The notes: a model not told the origin generated them from the sequence alone. A stretch of 64,000 nucleotides of DNA from Bacillus salacetis (GCF_003581585.1 NZ_QXIR01000015.1:43171-107170); one strand, 5' to 3'. Positions 36,561 to 47,430 are shown, counted from the stretch's first letter. Made by a program: numbers and translations.

Positions 36561-36596
36561 AATAAAAAAGCTGACATGTCTGCCATGTTCAGCTTA
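36556..36596 (-). terminator. Terminator of the ypiA-ypiB operon
   Basis: Stem AAGCTGAACATG / CATGTCAGCTT followed on the minus strand by TTTTTATTTTTT. Its T run overlaps the right end of repeat copy C. Confidence 0.85.
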
Positions 36597-36605
36597 TCCG
36601 GATGA

Positions 36606-37148
36606 TTACCCGGGCATATTCTTCAATTGTGAAGTCAGTCTTCTGAAATCTTCTTTATCATTCCGATCCAAAGCTTCATCGATCGCATCAAGGAGTTTCT
36701 GCCTTTGGTATGTTTCAATACTGCTTTTCAGGAACTGCTCTGCGATAATCCTGTCCTTTTCATTGATCAACAGGTACTTCGGCATAAAAGGGTTTTCCTC
36801 AAGCACAGCTGCGTATTGGTATGAAGCATTGGATTTGCTGAAGTTCAACTGGATATATATATCCTCATCTTTATTCAGCCTGATATCATGAAATGATTTT
36901 TCCGCATCCGTCGTCATAATATTCTCTTTATAAAACCTGAACGGCACTTCCTCCACACAGTGGGTGGACATGATCAACCCTCTTGGACAATACTGCGCTT
37001 CCTCTACAAAGTGTACTTTTTTCATTAACTGGTCGTGACTCATGAGATAATTTAATATCCAGACACATTCACGCCTCTTCAGCTGATATCGATTCAAGAA
37101 CCACCGGATGAATTCCTTTTTCTCGTTGACAGATACAGGGGTCTTCAT
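36606..37148 (-). CDS. ypiB: YpiB family protein (UPF0302)
   Basis: A 180-residue cytoplasmic protein. The UPF0302 domain covers residues 1-100 ([20 protein letters not shown], then [13 protein letters not shown]), and a C-terminal [17 protein letters not shown] helix is the YpiB-type tail also found in other Bacillus stress proteins. It lies 45 bp after ypiA and upstream of ypiF. Function is not established. Confidence 0.86.
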   Translation of the reverse strand: MKTPVSVNEKKEFIRWFLNRYQLKRRECVWILNYLMSHDQLMKKVHFVEEAQYCPRGLIMSTHCVEEVPFRFYKENIMTTDAEKSFHDIRLNKDEDIYIQLNFSKSNASYQYAAVLEENPFMPKYLLINEKDRIIAEQFLKSSIETYQRQKLLDAIDEALDRNDKEDFRRLTSQLKNMPG

Positions 37149-37193
37149 TTCTTTCCCTCCTCTGCGTATTATTACCCGCCAAAATTCAGTGTG

Positions 37194-38453
37194 TTATTCT
37201 TCCAATCTTTCGATGACCATGGCCCATTCTTCATTAGAAGGATCTTTCTTTAATAGTTCTATAAATACTTCTCGCGCCTCTTCGTGTTTTCCTTCCTCGA
37301 TGAGAAAATATCCATATTCCTGAAGGAAATCCGGATGATCTTTAAAGAAAGTATATGCAAGACGGTATTGTTTTAATGCTTCTTTATAATTCTCGGTTTT
37401 CTCATATGCGGCGGCGGCATCCCAATGAAGCTGAGGTTCCTCCTCCCCTTCACTCTCCATGATATTGAAGATTTCGAGGATATCCCCATACCTTTCCTGC
37501 TGAAGGAAAAGTTTATTAAGAGTCAAGGCTGCTTCCATATATCCCGGGTCAAGGGCCAGCGCCTCACGCAATAACCGTTCCGCCTCGGGTTCATTAGCAA
37601 GTTTGAGGCATATCTTTCCCCCGTGGAACAGCAGCTCTTTATTGAATTCATCATGACCTATTCCTTCTTTGACTGTTTCCAGGCTCTTCTCAAGCTCTTC
37701 CTCATGTTCATAGGCTTTGGAAAGAAGAAGGTAAACCGAGGTATAATCAGGATCCAATTCCTTGACTGCTTCAAGCTTCTCGATTGCCCTTGCATAATAC
37801 CCTGCTTGATAGGCAGTGAAAGCATATCCAAACAATGTATTGATTTCCAGGTGCTCATCCAAAGCTTTTTCATAATGATCAAGTGCCTGTTCAAAATCTC
37901 CTCCTGCACTAAGTGCCTCTCCCATCCTTTGATGGACATCGACTCCGCCCACGTTCGTTTTTCCTGACTGGAGGACACTTTCATAAGAGCGGATGGCTTC
38001 AAGGAACTTACCTATTTCAAGGTACAGCTCACCCAGCGCAAAATCGATCACCGGCTCGTCAGCCAGTAAATTCTTTGCCTGTATCAGCTTTTGCTCACTG
38101 ACTTCAAACAGGCCCTGCATCTGGAACAAGTCGGCCTGCAATAGCAATGCCCTGGGATAATCCGGGTCCGTTTCTCCCATCCCGGACAGCAGGTCAAGTG
38201 CCCCTTCTTCATCATCAAGCTCCACATGGACTTCCGCAAGCATGACTATCAATTCTCCCTCACCAGGGTACTTGGCCAGAAGAATTTCAAGCAGCTCTTT
38301 AGCTTCCTCCAAAAAACCCAAATGGTGGAGGTTCTCAGCAAGTGTGAATTTCTCTTCATCTGCACCTAGATTCTTAACCCGCTTGAAATGTTTATTTGCA
38401 CTATCCAAATCTCCATTTTTCAATGATGTAAGCATTTCTTCAGCATAATTCAT
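37194..38453 (-). CDS. ypiA: Tetratricopeptide-repeat protein YpiA
   Basis: A 419-residue protein made almost wholly of TPR motifs, about eleven repeats of 34 residues from residue 18 (for example DFEQALDHYEKALDEHLEIN and EPEAERLLREALALDPGYM). It is acidic and cytoplasmic, without a signal or catalytic domain. It probably acts as a scaffold. It follows the amidohydrolase-like gene and precedes ypiB. Confidence 0.88.
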   Translation of the reverse strand: MNYAEEMLTSLKNGDLDSANKHFKRVKNLGADEEKFTLAENLHHLGFLEEAKELLEILLAKYPGEGELIVMLAEVHVELDDEEGALDLLSGMGETDPDYPRALLLQADLFQMQGLFEVSEQKLIQAKNLLADEPVIDFALGELYLEIGKFLEAIRSYESVLQSGKTNVGGVDVHQRMGEALSAGGDFEQALDHYEKALDEHLEINTLFGYAFTAYQAGYYARAIEKLEAVKELDPDYTSVYLLLSKAYEHEEELEKSLETVKEGIGHDEFNKELLFHGGKICLKLANEPEAERLLREALALDPGYMEAALTLNKLFLQQERYGDILEIFNIMESEGEEEPQLHWDAAAAYEKTENYKEALKQYRLAYTFFKDHPDFLQEYGYFLIEEGKHEEAREVFIELLKKDPSNEEWAMVIERLEE

Positions 38454-38521
38454 GTAATAAAATCCTTTCTTCTACAATCACTTTATAGAAGGGTTTCTTT
38501 ATGATTTATATCAAATAATGA

Positions 38522-39418
38522 TCATGTTAAAAAGCCGGGAGTTTTAATAACCAATTCTTCCCCTATCCCCGGCTGAAAGAAACATCGGCCATTAGACATA
38601 AGTACTTTACCCTTGTGTACTGTAAGTATCAACATATGATTATCATAAAGAATTGACTGGCTTTCATCAACTATTTCAGAGGCTGGGCTTTTATATAGGT
38701 TATAACTTATTTCTCCGCCCGCCCTGAAATTCCCTTTAAGAGGGTATATGCCAATTAATTTCAAAATCTGCAAAGGCAAAGGATTTTTTGGCGTAATTGG
38801 ATGGTGTACATGGGGAATTCCTTCGGTTTGTAGTATTTCATGCCACCCTTTCAGCAATTTTGTCTTTTCCCTCTTGTCGAGTTCTAAGGGAATATAGGGA
38901 CAAAAAACCAATGGATATCCATAGAGGGCTTGTTTTATCCATCCCCAGGCCTTTTTCTCCAGCTCTCCAATCTCTGAAAATTCAACGAACACGGCAGGAA
39001 TCCTGTTTCGTTTCATCAGCCTCAAGAGCTCAGGTGATACCAGCCCTGCCTTGCATTTCAGAACCAGGCAATAATCAATTGGACAATTAAGCAATTCCTT
39101 CCTTTTGCTGTTGAGACTGGAATGGAATTGTGAAAGGTACTCTATTGAAAATGAAGTGATAAGAGTCGTGCAGCCTCTCATTATGAACTCTGTGGCAAAA
39201 TAGGACTTGAATTGTTTGAATTCAAAAAAATTTGGAAGTTCAAGGTCTGCCATGACATGCACAGGTGACATTACAAAAGGGGAAATGTTCATTCGCGGGA
39301 CGGTATAGCGTTTATAGTTCAAATTCACCGATTCTATCTCGTTATCCTTTACTAGCATGGATATATTCCTTCTGCCCCCATATTCAATGCAGGGAACGTC
39401 ATCAATTATATAGGTCAT
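38522..39418 (-). CDS. Degenerate amidohydrolase-like protein
   Basis: A 298-residue protein read from ATG 39418 (GGGAGAG eight bases upstream). I do not recognise an experimentally studied homologue. The layout resembles the amidohydrolase superfamily: an N-terminal beta segment, then ISPFVMSPVHVMADLEL where active members have PGxVDxHxH, then FIMRGCTTLITSF (usual GVTT). At the C-terminus HKGKVLMSNGRCFFQPG resembles the composite beta-domain end. No HxH metal pair is present, so it is likely inactive as a hydrolase. It lies between aroA and ypiA. Confidence 0.6.
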   Translation of the reverse strand: MTYIIDDVPCIEYGGRRNISMLVKDNEIESVNLNYKRYTVPRMNISPFVMSPVHVMADLELPNFFEFKQFKSYFATEFIMRGCTTLITSFSIEYLSQFHSSLNSKRKELLNCPIDYCLVLKCKAGLVSPELLRLMKRNRIPAVFVEFSEIGELEKKAWGWIKQALYGYPLVFCPYIPLELDKREKTKLLKGWHEILQTEGIPHVHHPITPKNPLPLQILKLIGIYPLKGNFRAGGEISYNLYKSPASEIVDESQSILYDNHMLILTVHKGKVLMSNGRCFFQPGIGEELVIKTPGFLT

Positions 39419-39493
39419 GTTTGAACTCTCCCTTCGTCTCTTAAGACAAGCTATGAAGCAAAGGGGGAGGAAATGACAAAAACTGTGAAACAG

Positions 39494-39538
39494 AAAACAA
39501 AAAGGCATCTCAGATTCAGAACGAAAATGAAATACCTT
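39494..39538 (-). terminator. Probable terminator of aroA
   Basis: Minus strand arms AAGGTATTTCA and TGAGATGCCTT (two GU pairs) with a 15-base loop, followed by TTTGTTTTC, just after the aroA stop. Confidence 0.6.
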
Positions 39539-39545
39539 AGTGTAT

Positions 39546-40841
39546 TTATCCTAGTGACAGAGAATGCAAATCCGAATAAAAGGATGGGTAAGATATATTG
39601 ACCGCCCCGGCATTCTTCAGCAGCACTTCCTGTTTGCTGAGAAGAGCAGCCACAGCCAGTGTCATGCCGATCCGGTGGTCCCCGAGTGAGTCCACCGTAC
39701 CTCCATGGAGGGCTGCCGGACCATTAATGACCATGCCGTCATCGGTACTTTCAATGTCTGCACCGAGAATCCTCAACTGCGAAACAATGGCATCGATGCG
39801 GTTCGTTTCCTTTACCTTCAGTTCTTCAGCATCTTTGATGACTGTCCTGCCTTCAGCTTGTGAAGCAAGCAGGGCTATGACTGGAATTTCGTCAATCAAA
39901 GCAGGTATGAGGTCCCCGCTGATTTCAATTCCTTTCAACCTTGAGCTTTCCACTGTAATGGTGCCTGTTGGCTCGAATTCGTCATTGTCATCCCATTCCA
40001 CAGAGATGGAAGCGCCCATTTCTTCAAGCACTTTTATGATCCCGGTTCTAGTGGGGTTAAGGCCGATTCCAGGGAGGACCAGCTTACTTTCAGGAACCAG
40101 TGCACCTGCAGCCAGGAAAAATGCAGCTGATGAAATATCACCAGGAATCTTAATTTCCTTCCCACTGAATCTCTGGCCTCCCGCTACCCTGATTTCTCCG
40201 TTTCTACTTGAAATGTCCCCGCCAAATTTCCGTATCATTGTTTCAGTGTGATTTCTGGTTGGGACTTTCTCTGTTATGACCGACTCCCCCTCTGCTTGCA
40301 ATGCAGCCAGGATCAAGGCTGATTTCACTTGGGCACTGGCAACAGGCAGTTTGTATTCTATGGAGGAGAGCTTTCTTCCCCTTATTGACAAAGGGGTATA
40401 TTCACCATGATTTCTTCCATCAATGGCAGCTCCAAACAGGGCTAGCGGAGCGGTTACACGTTTCATAGGCCGTTTCGCAATCGACTCATCCCCGACTATC
40501 ACTGAGTGGAATGGACGGCCGGCCAATATTCCGGACATCAAGCGGGCAGTTGTCCCAGAATTGCCAACATCAAGAATGGTTTCGGGTTCAACAAGGCCAT
40601 TCCACCCTTTTCCATGGACAACCACTTTGTCGCCATCATCCTGTATATTCACTCCCATTTTCTTAAAGCAGGCCATTGTACTCAAACAATCATCCGCTCT
40701 CAGGAAATTATGTATAACTGTCAGACCCTCTGCAATTGCCCCAAACATAATGGAACGATGGGAAACAGATTTATCCCCGGGAACGTTGATGTTCCCTCTC
40801 AATCCCTTGCTATTAATCATTACTTTCTTGGACATTACCAT
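39546..40841 (-). CDS. aroA: 3-phosphoshikimate 1-carboxyvinyltransferase (EPSP synthase)
   Basis: About 431 residues; in B. subtilis the gene is called aroE. The start is taken as ATG 40841 (AAGGA eight bases upstream), but ATGs at 40850 and 40835 are possible. Motifs [23 protein letters not shown] and the RP(M) K region [11 protein letters not shown] bind PEP and shikimate 3-phosphate. It makes EPSP in the shikimate pathway. It is the last gene of aroC-aroB-hisC-tyrA-aroA. Confidence 0.94.
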   Translation of the reverse strand: MVMSKKVMINSKGLRGNINVPGDKSVSHRSIMFGAIAEGLTVIHNFLRADDCLSTMACFKKMGVNIQDDGDKVVVHGKGWNGLVEPETILDVGNSGTTARLMSGILAGRPFHSVIVGDESIAKRPMKRVTAPLALFGAAIDGRNHGEYTPLSIRGRKLSSIEYKLPVASAQVKSALILAALQAEGESVITEKVPTRNHTETMIRKFGGDISSRNGEIRVAGGQRFSGKEIKIPGDISSAAFFLAAGALVPESKLVLPGIGLNPTRTGIIKVLEEMGASISVEWDDNDEFEPTGTITVESSRLKGIEISGDLIPALIDEIPVIALLASQAEGRTVIKDAEELKVKETNRIDAIVSQLRILGADIESTDDGMVINGPAALHGGTVDSLGDHRIGMTLAVAALLSKQEVLLKNAGAVNISYPSFYSDLHSLSLG

Positions 40842-40881
40842 AGCAACCATCCTTAACTACATATTCGCCAATAATTTTAAA

Positions 40882-40955
40882 GGCTGTTTAGACATAAATT
40901 GCCGCTTTCGGATGAACATTCTCCCAACAGAGAAAGCAGCAGTTCTCTTTCTTGA
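40882..40955 (+). repeat. Degenerate fragment resembling the MITE-like repeat
   Basis: Begins AAGGCTGTTTAGACATAAATTGCCGCTTTCGG, similar to the left arm of the family, then AGAAAGCAGCAGTTCTCTTTCTT like the core. The right part is missing. It lies just before copy D. Confidence 0.4.
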
Positions 40956-41027
40956 GCTGGACTGGAAATGAATTCTACGGATGATGAATTGATTGCTGGA
41001 ACATAAAATACAGCAAAGCCTCCGCAT

Positions 41028-41130
41028 GGCTGTTTTCGCAAAATATTGTTGCTGTCGGAAAAATCCCAGGTGCCGGATATTCCCCTTGTATTCCAAGGTT
41101 TTACTCTTGGAAAAGAAAGGGCAGCTCTTT
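41028..41130 (+). repeat. MITE-like element, truncated copy D
   Basis: Left arm GGCTGTTTTCGCAAAATATTGTTGCTGTCGG and the core ACTCTTGGAAAAGAAAGGGCAGCTCTTT are clear. The element stops at the tyrA stop codon, so its right half is lost or was never carried. Confidence 0.7.
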
Positions 41131-42226
41131 AAAACACTTCAAAAAGAGTCTCTTTGCTTAGAACATCTTTTCCTTTCTCCAGGTCTGCATGACTTTGAAA
41201 ACTGATGACGAGCCTGCCGACAGCATCCTCCCTCATCTCCAAAATCCTGAGATTTGTAATGCTTATGTCATTTTTGGCCAGAATGGCAGTGACTTCCGCA
41301 ATTACACCGGGATGATCAGGAATATCTACATACAGATCATAAAAGGCCGGGATGGCTCCTTTGCTTTTAACTGGAAGGCCGTCCCTGAAGGCCTTTGCTT
41401 CAGAAAAAAAGCGGAAAGTCTTTTCGTAATCCTGACGCTCAACGATTTCCAGTAATTCATCCGCCGTTTCTTTCCACTCATTCAACAGTTTGATGAGCAC
41501 CCGGCTATTCTGCAAAGTGATATCACTCCACATTTGGGGGTCCGCAGAAGCAATCCTTGTCGTATCTTTGAACCCGCCGGCAGCCAATCTTGAAATAAAT
41601 GGAAAGTTTTTTTGGGCTTTCTTTGCTGTATGGACCAAGGATGAAGCAACCAAATGCGGAAAATGACTCACCGCACCCGTTAGTTCATCATGTTCTGCTG
41701 CATTCATTTCAAGAAACTTGGCACGAGTTCCTTTCAGCCATGTTTTAAGTTCCGCCAGTTTGTCTTTTCCTGCTTCCCTGCCAGGAGTAAGTATATAATA
41801 AGCATTTTCAAAGAGCAGGTCCTTTGCTGCCTTAACACCGCTTTTATGGGACCCTGCCATAGGATGCCCGCCTATAAAAGAAATCCCCTTATCACTGAGG
41901 TTGCTGGAGGCCTTCATGATTGGATTCTTTACGCTGCCTGCATCGGTAACAAGGACATTTTTCTTCAGACCAATCCTTTGAAGAACTTCCATCAATTTTA
42001 TAATTTGGATTACAGGCACTGCTAAAACAATCAAGTCTGCCCCAGATGCCCCTTGTTCGAAGGAATCCGCCTCTTCATCTATGATGCCCAGCCCCTTTGC
42101 AAGGTTCATCTCCCTTTCACTTCTGTCATATCCGACAATCTTTGCTTCCGGATGTTCTTTTTTGATACTGATGCAAAGAGAGCCTCCAATCAATCCTAAA
42201 CCGGCAATCAGAACTGTACCTTTCAA
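41129..42226 (-). CDS. tyrA: Prephenate dehydrogenase TyrA
   Basis: A 365-residue enzyme: Rossmann domain with GLGLIGGS at 10-17, the dehydrogenase domain with GGHPMAGSHKSG (catalytic His), and a C-terminal ACT domain from about 295 (DIPDHPGVIAEVTAILAK) that likely senses tyrosine. It oxidatively decarboxylates prephenate to 4-hydroxyphenylpyruvate. It lies between hisC and aroA. Its 3' end borders repeat copy D. Confidence 0.94.
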   Translation of the reverse strand: MKGTVLIAGLGLIGGSLCISIKKEHPEAKIVGYDRSEREMNLAKGLGIIDEEADSFEQGASGADLIVLAVPVIQIIKLMEVLQRIGLKKNVLVTDAGSVKNPIMKASSNLSDKGISFIGGHPMAGSHKSGVKAAKDLLFENAYYILTPGREAGKDKLAELKTWLKGTRAKFLEMNAAEHDELTGAVSHFPHLVASSLVHTAKKAQKNFPFISRLAAGGFKDTTRIASADPQMWSDITLQNSRVLIKLLNEWKETADELLEIVERQDYEKTFRFFSEAKAFRDGLPVKSKGAIPAFYDLYVDIPDHPGVIAEVTAILAKNDISITNLRILEMREDAVGRLVISFQSHADLEKGKDVLSKETLFEVF

Positions 42227-42286
42227 CAGGCTTCACCTTCTTTTCCCAGTTTGTTTTCACCAGCGCTCGCATGAAATGGCTAAGTT

Positions 42287-43378
42287 CTAAGTTCTATCCA
42301 GAAAACCCCTGATTGTTTCAATCAGCCCCCTGTTTTGTTCAGGAGTTCCAATTGTGATCCTGACAGCGGATGGGTACCCAAGAGCTTTTCCTGAGCGCAC
42401 AATATATCCTTTGCTTAAGAGATATTGAAAAACTTCATCGCCATCGATACCGAAATCAATCACAATGAAATTCCCCTGAGATGGAAAATACTTAAGACCT
42501 GTTTCTTTACATAATTCATAGAACATTTCCATGCCTTTCCGATTATCAGTACGGCATCTATCAATGAAATCCTGATCAGTCAAGGCAGCGGCAGCAGCTC
42601 CCTGTGCCACAATGTTATTATTAAAAGGTTCACGAAGGGGTTCCAGTTTGGAGATGATGCCTTCGTTCGCAATCCCATAGCCCACTCGCAGTCCTGCAAG
42701 TCCGTAGGCCTTTGAAAAAGTCCTCATTACCAGCAGACGGGGATACTTTTCAACCAATTCAACCGAGTCATAATAATCCTCAGCTGTAGCATATTCAAAG
42801 TATGCTTCGTCCAGTACTGTCAGCACATGGGACGGCACCCTATCAAGAAAAGAAATTAATTCATCTTCCCTAATATACTCCCCACTGGGATTATTGGGAC
42901 TGCAAAGCCAGACTACTGAAGTATCATCATCAATTTCAGCGATCATTTTCCCCAGGTCATGCTTACCGCGGTCATCCAGTTCAACTTCCTTCACCGTTGC
43001 TCCTTCTATGACCGCATTGTGCTTATATTGCGGAAATGTGGGAGCGGGCATAATGGTGTTTGTTCCTTTTTGCAGCAGTCCCCTGGAAATGATCTGGATG
43101 ATTTCATCGGAACCATTGCCAAGAATGATCTGCTTCTCCTCTATGCCTAAGTGTTCTGAAAGAGAGTTTCTCAATGTTTTTGCATAACCATCAGGGTAAA
43201 TGGAAAAGGTGAAATCAGCTTTACTCAAATATTCTTTCACCCGGACTGAAAACCCGTATGGATTTTCATTTGAAGATAATTTTACAATTGAATCAAGACC
43301 ATACATTTTCTTAACATCATCTATTGTTTTCCCAGGCTGATATGCTTTCAAGTTTTCTATCTCTGTTTTCCAGTTCAC
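42287..43378 (-). CDS. hisC: Histidinol-phosphate aminotransferase
   Basis: A 363-residue fold-type I PLP enzyme. PLP lysine lies in RTFSKAYGLAGLRVGYG, and SSNENPYG, CSPNNPSG and LDEAYFEY are conserved. Start is GTG 43378. In B. subtilis this enzyme also serves tyrosine and phenylalanine synthesis, which explains its place beside tyrA (known). It now follows aroB directly because the trp genes are absent. Confidence 0.94.
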   Translation of the reverse strand: MNWKTEIENLKAYQPGKTIDDVKKMYGLDSIVKLSSNENPYGFSVRVKEYLSKADFTFSIYPDGYAKTLRNSLSEHLGIEEKQIILGNGSDEIIQIISRGLLQKGTNTIMPAPTFPQYKHNAVIEGATVKEVELDDRGKHDLGKMIAEIDDDTSVVWLCSPNNPSGEYIREDELISFLDRVPSHVLTVLDEAYFEYATAEDYYDSVELVEKYPRLLVMRTFSKAYGLAGLRVGYGIANEGIISKLEPLREPFNNNIVAQGAAAAALTDQDFIDRCRTDNRKGMEMFYELCKETGLKYFPSQGNFIVIDFGIDGDEVFQYLLSKGYIVRSGKALGYPSAVRITIGTPEQNRGLIETIRGFLDRT

Positions 43379-43410
43379 CTTAGCTCCACCCTTTTCTTCA
43401 GTTCTCTAAT

Positions 43411-43441
43411 GCGTTATCACGTTAAAGCGTTATAAGGTTAT
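43411..43441 (-). promoter_or_regulatory. Three ATAAC repeats ahead of hisC
   Basis: On the coding strand ATAACC, ATAACGC and ATAACGC occur in 31 bases, 33 bases before the hisC start. The spacing of 9 and 16 suggests a binding site or -10-rich promoter, not assigned. Confidence 0.3.
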
Positions 43442-43516
43442 CCTAACATACTTTCCTTCAATTAATCTACACCAAGATGCAAGCGTCGATGAATACTGGA
43501 TGCCGCCCCTTTTCAA

Positions 43517-43636
43517 TCATTTTTCCAAGATTCCAGCTGCAGCACCACTAGGAAAGTGTGCGGTAATTGCACTGAGAATCACAAGGCAGGTCAACCAAGA
43601 CAGGACCGCCCTGGAGATATGTAACATACACATCAC
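43517..43636 (-). CDS. Possible 39-residue membrane peptide at the lost aroH site
   Basis: A frame from GTG 43636 with a full AAAGGAG site that is the last codons of aroB. The peptide contains one hydrophobic stretch (AVLSWLTCLVILSAITAHF) that could cross the membrane. It may instead be noise on a leftover ribosome site that once served aroH. An overlapping frame encodes YLQGGPVLVDLP, faintly like the AroH C-terminus. Confidence 0.3.
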   Translation of the reverse strand: MMCMLHISRAVLSWLTCLVILSAITAHFPSGAAAGILEK

Positions 43637-43638
43637 TT

Positions 43639-44724
43639 TCAATCTCCTTTGATGGCGGAAACAAAATCGTGGGCTTCCTTAAGGTCCATCCGGCTTACCT
43701 CCTTCAGGAGTGGCGTGCCAATGTCACTAAGAAGGACAAACTTTGGGATTTTATTGGCGGCTTTTTTGTCTCTTGTCATAACTTCATATATATCCTCAAA
43801 CAAGTATTTCTTTGAAAACGAAAGGGGATATCCGAGTTCTTTCGCCCACATAATGAATTCTGAAAGATCAAAGCGGAGGCAGGAAAGCCTCTTGCTTAAA
43901 AAGAGTGCAAATACCATCCCGGCCATCACAGACTCACCATGGGAGATTTCCTTATATCCCCCCAGGTTCTCCAAAGCATGCCCGTAAGTATGGCCAAAGT
44001 TCAAAAAAGCTCTTATGCCATTCTCCCTTTCATCGTTTGCTACTATACCGGCCTTGACCGCAATTCCCTGTTTCAAACAGTTTATTAAAAATTCTGGTTC
44101 AATAGTAGAAAATGACCTGATATTGTTCAGTAAATTCCTGTAAAATTCTTCATCTGAAATAAGTGAATGCTTGATGACTTCGGCCATCCCGGATCTAACC
44201 TCCTTTAAAGGGAGGCTCTTTAAAAATGCTGTATCATAAAAGACTGCTTCAGGATGATAAAATTGGCCGATCATATTTTTTCCAAGCTTATGATTTACCG
44301 CCACTTTGCCGCCGACCGAGCTGTCATGCGCGAGGATAGTTGTCGGTACGCCGACAAACCTGATTCCCCTCATATAGGTCGCTGCCACAAAACCTGCTAA
44401 ATCGCCGCATGCTCCTCCTCCGAAAGCCAGTATACAAGATTGACGGTCCAAGCCTTTATTGATGGCAAAGGTCATGCATTCATCATATACTTCAAGCGTT
44501 TTTGCTGCTTCCCCAGCCGGAACGGTGAACACAGATACTTCCAGAGATTCAGGCAGATGCTGCAGCAGAGTCTGCCCATGCAATTCATTCACTCTTTCAT
44601 CGGCAATGACCATCAAATTAGAGATACCTCCCGCAGTTAAAAAAGATGCCAGATGATGCAATATTCTGCTGCCTATGTACACTGGATATTGTTTCGTTTC
44701 CGTTTTGATTTGCAGAATGTCCAT
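43639..44724 (-). CDS. aroB: 3-dehydroquinate synthase
   Basis: A 361-residue enzyme closing DAHP to 3-dehydroquinate with NAD and a metal. Seen are FGGGACGDLAGFVAATYMRG, the substrate loop VPTTILAHDSSVGGKVAVN and the metal ligands in the Glu/His region (FGHTYGHALE). It starts 5 bp after the aroC stop and is followed by the aroH scar region. Confidence 0.95.
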   Translation of the reverse strand: MDILQIKTETKQYPVYIGSRILHHLASFLTAGGISNLMVIADERVNELHGQTLLQHLPESLEVSVFTVPAGEAAKTLEVYDECMTFAINKGLDRQSCILAFGGGACGDLAGFVAATYMRGIRFVGVPTTILAHDSSVGGKVAVNHKLGKNMIGQFYHPEAVFYDTAFLKSLPLKEVRSGMAEVIKHSLISDEEFYRNLLNNIRSFSTIEPEFLINCLKQGIAVKAGIVANDERENGIRAFLNFGHTYGHALENLGGYKEISHGESVMAGMVFALFLSKRLSCLRFDLSEFIMWAKELGYPLSFSKKYLFEDIYEVMTRDKKAANKIPKFVLLSDIGTPLLKEVSRMDLKEAHDFVSAIKGD

Positions 44725-44729
44725 TGTAT

Positions 44730-45902
44730 TTAAAACTCCTTTGATTCACGGCGGTATTCATCTAACGCATCTCTCAAGCTGTCAAATCGATCACTGTTGA
44801 ACTGCTCTGTCAGTGCATTTGCCAGTTCCCAGGCCACCACTGATTCAGCAACCACGCTCGCAGCAGGGACTGCGCAGCTGTCAGAACGTTCGATGCTTGC
44901 TGTAAACTCTTCTTTGCTGTCTATATCAACGCTTTTTAACGGCTTGTAAAGCGTCGGAATCGGCTTCATGACACCCTTCACCACTATCGGCATCCCAGTG
45001 GTCATCCCGCCTTCAAATCCTCCAAGCCGATTGGTTGTGCGGCTGTAGCCATGTTCCTGGTCCCAAGCAATTTCATCATGGACCTCACTGCCTGGTTTTC
45101 TTGCCATTTCAAAGCCCATCCCGAATTCCACTCCCTTAAAGGCATTGATACTCATGATGGCCATTGCTACTTTGGCATCCAGCTTGCGGTCATAATGAAC
45201 ATAACTCCCGACTCCCGGAGGCATCCCTTCCACAACCACTTCTACAACACCACCGATTGAATCACCCGCTTTCTTGGCTGAATCGATGGCAGCCATCATC
45301 TTTTGGGCAGCCTCTTCATCCATGCACCGCACAGGAGAGTTCTCTGTTGTTTCTACTAGTTCATCTATATTTTCATACTGAATATTTTCAGCTGTGATTC
45401 CGCCTATCTCCCTTACATGGCCTGCAACTTTTATGCCAAGCAGGCTTAACAGCTTTTTAGCGACGGCTCCTGCCGCCACTCTGACAGTTGTTTCCCTTGC
45501 TGAGGATCTTTCCAGAACATTCCTCAAGTCGCGGTGGCCATACTTGATTCCTCCATTCAAGTCAGCATGCCCTGGTCTCGGCCGGGTAATCTTCCTCTTG
45601 ATCTCGTCCTGCTCATCTTCCGTAATCGGTTCAATCCCCATCACTTTTGTCCAGTGAGTCCAGTCCTTGTTTTCGACAATCAGAGCCAGAGGGGAACCAA
45701 GGGTCTTTCCGTGCCTCACACCTCCTGCAATGTTGACACGATCTTTTTCTATCTGCATCCGCCGCCCGCGTCCATAACCCTTCTGCCTTCTTGCAAGTTC
45801 TTGATTGATGTCCTCGGCACTCAGCGGCATACCTGCAGGAACTCCCTCCAGCACTGCAGTCAGCTGAGGGCCGTGTGATTCTCCAGCTGTTAAGTATCTC
45901 AT
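44730..45902 (-). CDS. aroC: Chorismate synthase
   Basis: A 390-residue FMN-dependent enzyme (B. subtilis name aroF). The start is ATG 45902 ([18 protein letters not shown] eight bases upstream), not 45953. Signature runs [19 protein letters not shown] and [16 protein letters not shown] are complete. It converts EPSP to chorismate. First gene of the aroC-aroB-hisC-tyrA-aroA cluster. Confidence 0.95.
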   Translation of the reverse strand: MRYLTAGESHGPQLTAVLEGVPAGMPLSAEDINQELARRQKGYGRGRRMQIEKDRVNIAGGVRHGKTLGSPLALIVENKDWTHWTKVMGIEPITEDEQDEIKRKITRPRPGHADLNGGIKYGHRDLRNVLERSSARETTVRVAAGAVAKKLLSLLGIKVAGHVREIGGITAENIQYENIDELVETTENSPVRCMDEEAAQKMMAAIDSAKKAGDSIGGVVEVVVEGMPPGVGSYVHYDRKLDAKVAMAIMSINAFKGVEFGMGFEMARKPGSEVHDEIAWDQEHGYSRTTNRLGGFEGGMTTGMPIVVKGVMKPIPTLYKPLKSVDIDSKEEFTASIERSDSCAVPAASVVAESVVAWELANALTEQFNSDRFDSLRDALDEYRRESKEF

Positions 45903-45941
45903 ATGAACTACCCCTTCCCGGCGTAAATATTTTTGTAAACC

Positions 45942-45950
45942 AATATAACA
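45942..45950 (-). promoter_or_regulatory. Extended -10 promoter of aroC
   Basis: Minus strand TGTTATATT fits an extended -10; no good -35 is seen. It lies 40 bases before aroC and after the cheR terminator. Confidence 0.5.
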
Positions 45951-45999
45951 CATTCCGGGCGTGAGTACATAGAAGATTCGCTCTATTCGTGGAAAGAAT

Positions 46000-46028
46000 T
46001 AAAAAAACACCGGGAAAACTCCGGTGTC
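46000..46028 (-). terminator. Terminator of cheR
   Basis: Stem ACACCGG / CCGGTGT with a 6-base loop, followed on the minus strand by seven Ts. Confidence 0.9.
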
Positions 46029-46035
46029 CGCTTCT

Positions 46036-47430
<1,395 letters not shown>

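Noticed and set aside
39598..40251. 217-codon plus-strand frame
   Set aside because: Antisense shadow of aroA with Ser/Pro-rich nonsense composition.
40423..40971. 182-codon plus-strand frame reaching into the aroA-tyrA gap
   Set aside because: Mostly antisense to aroA; the extension only covers a repeat fragment.
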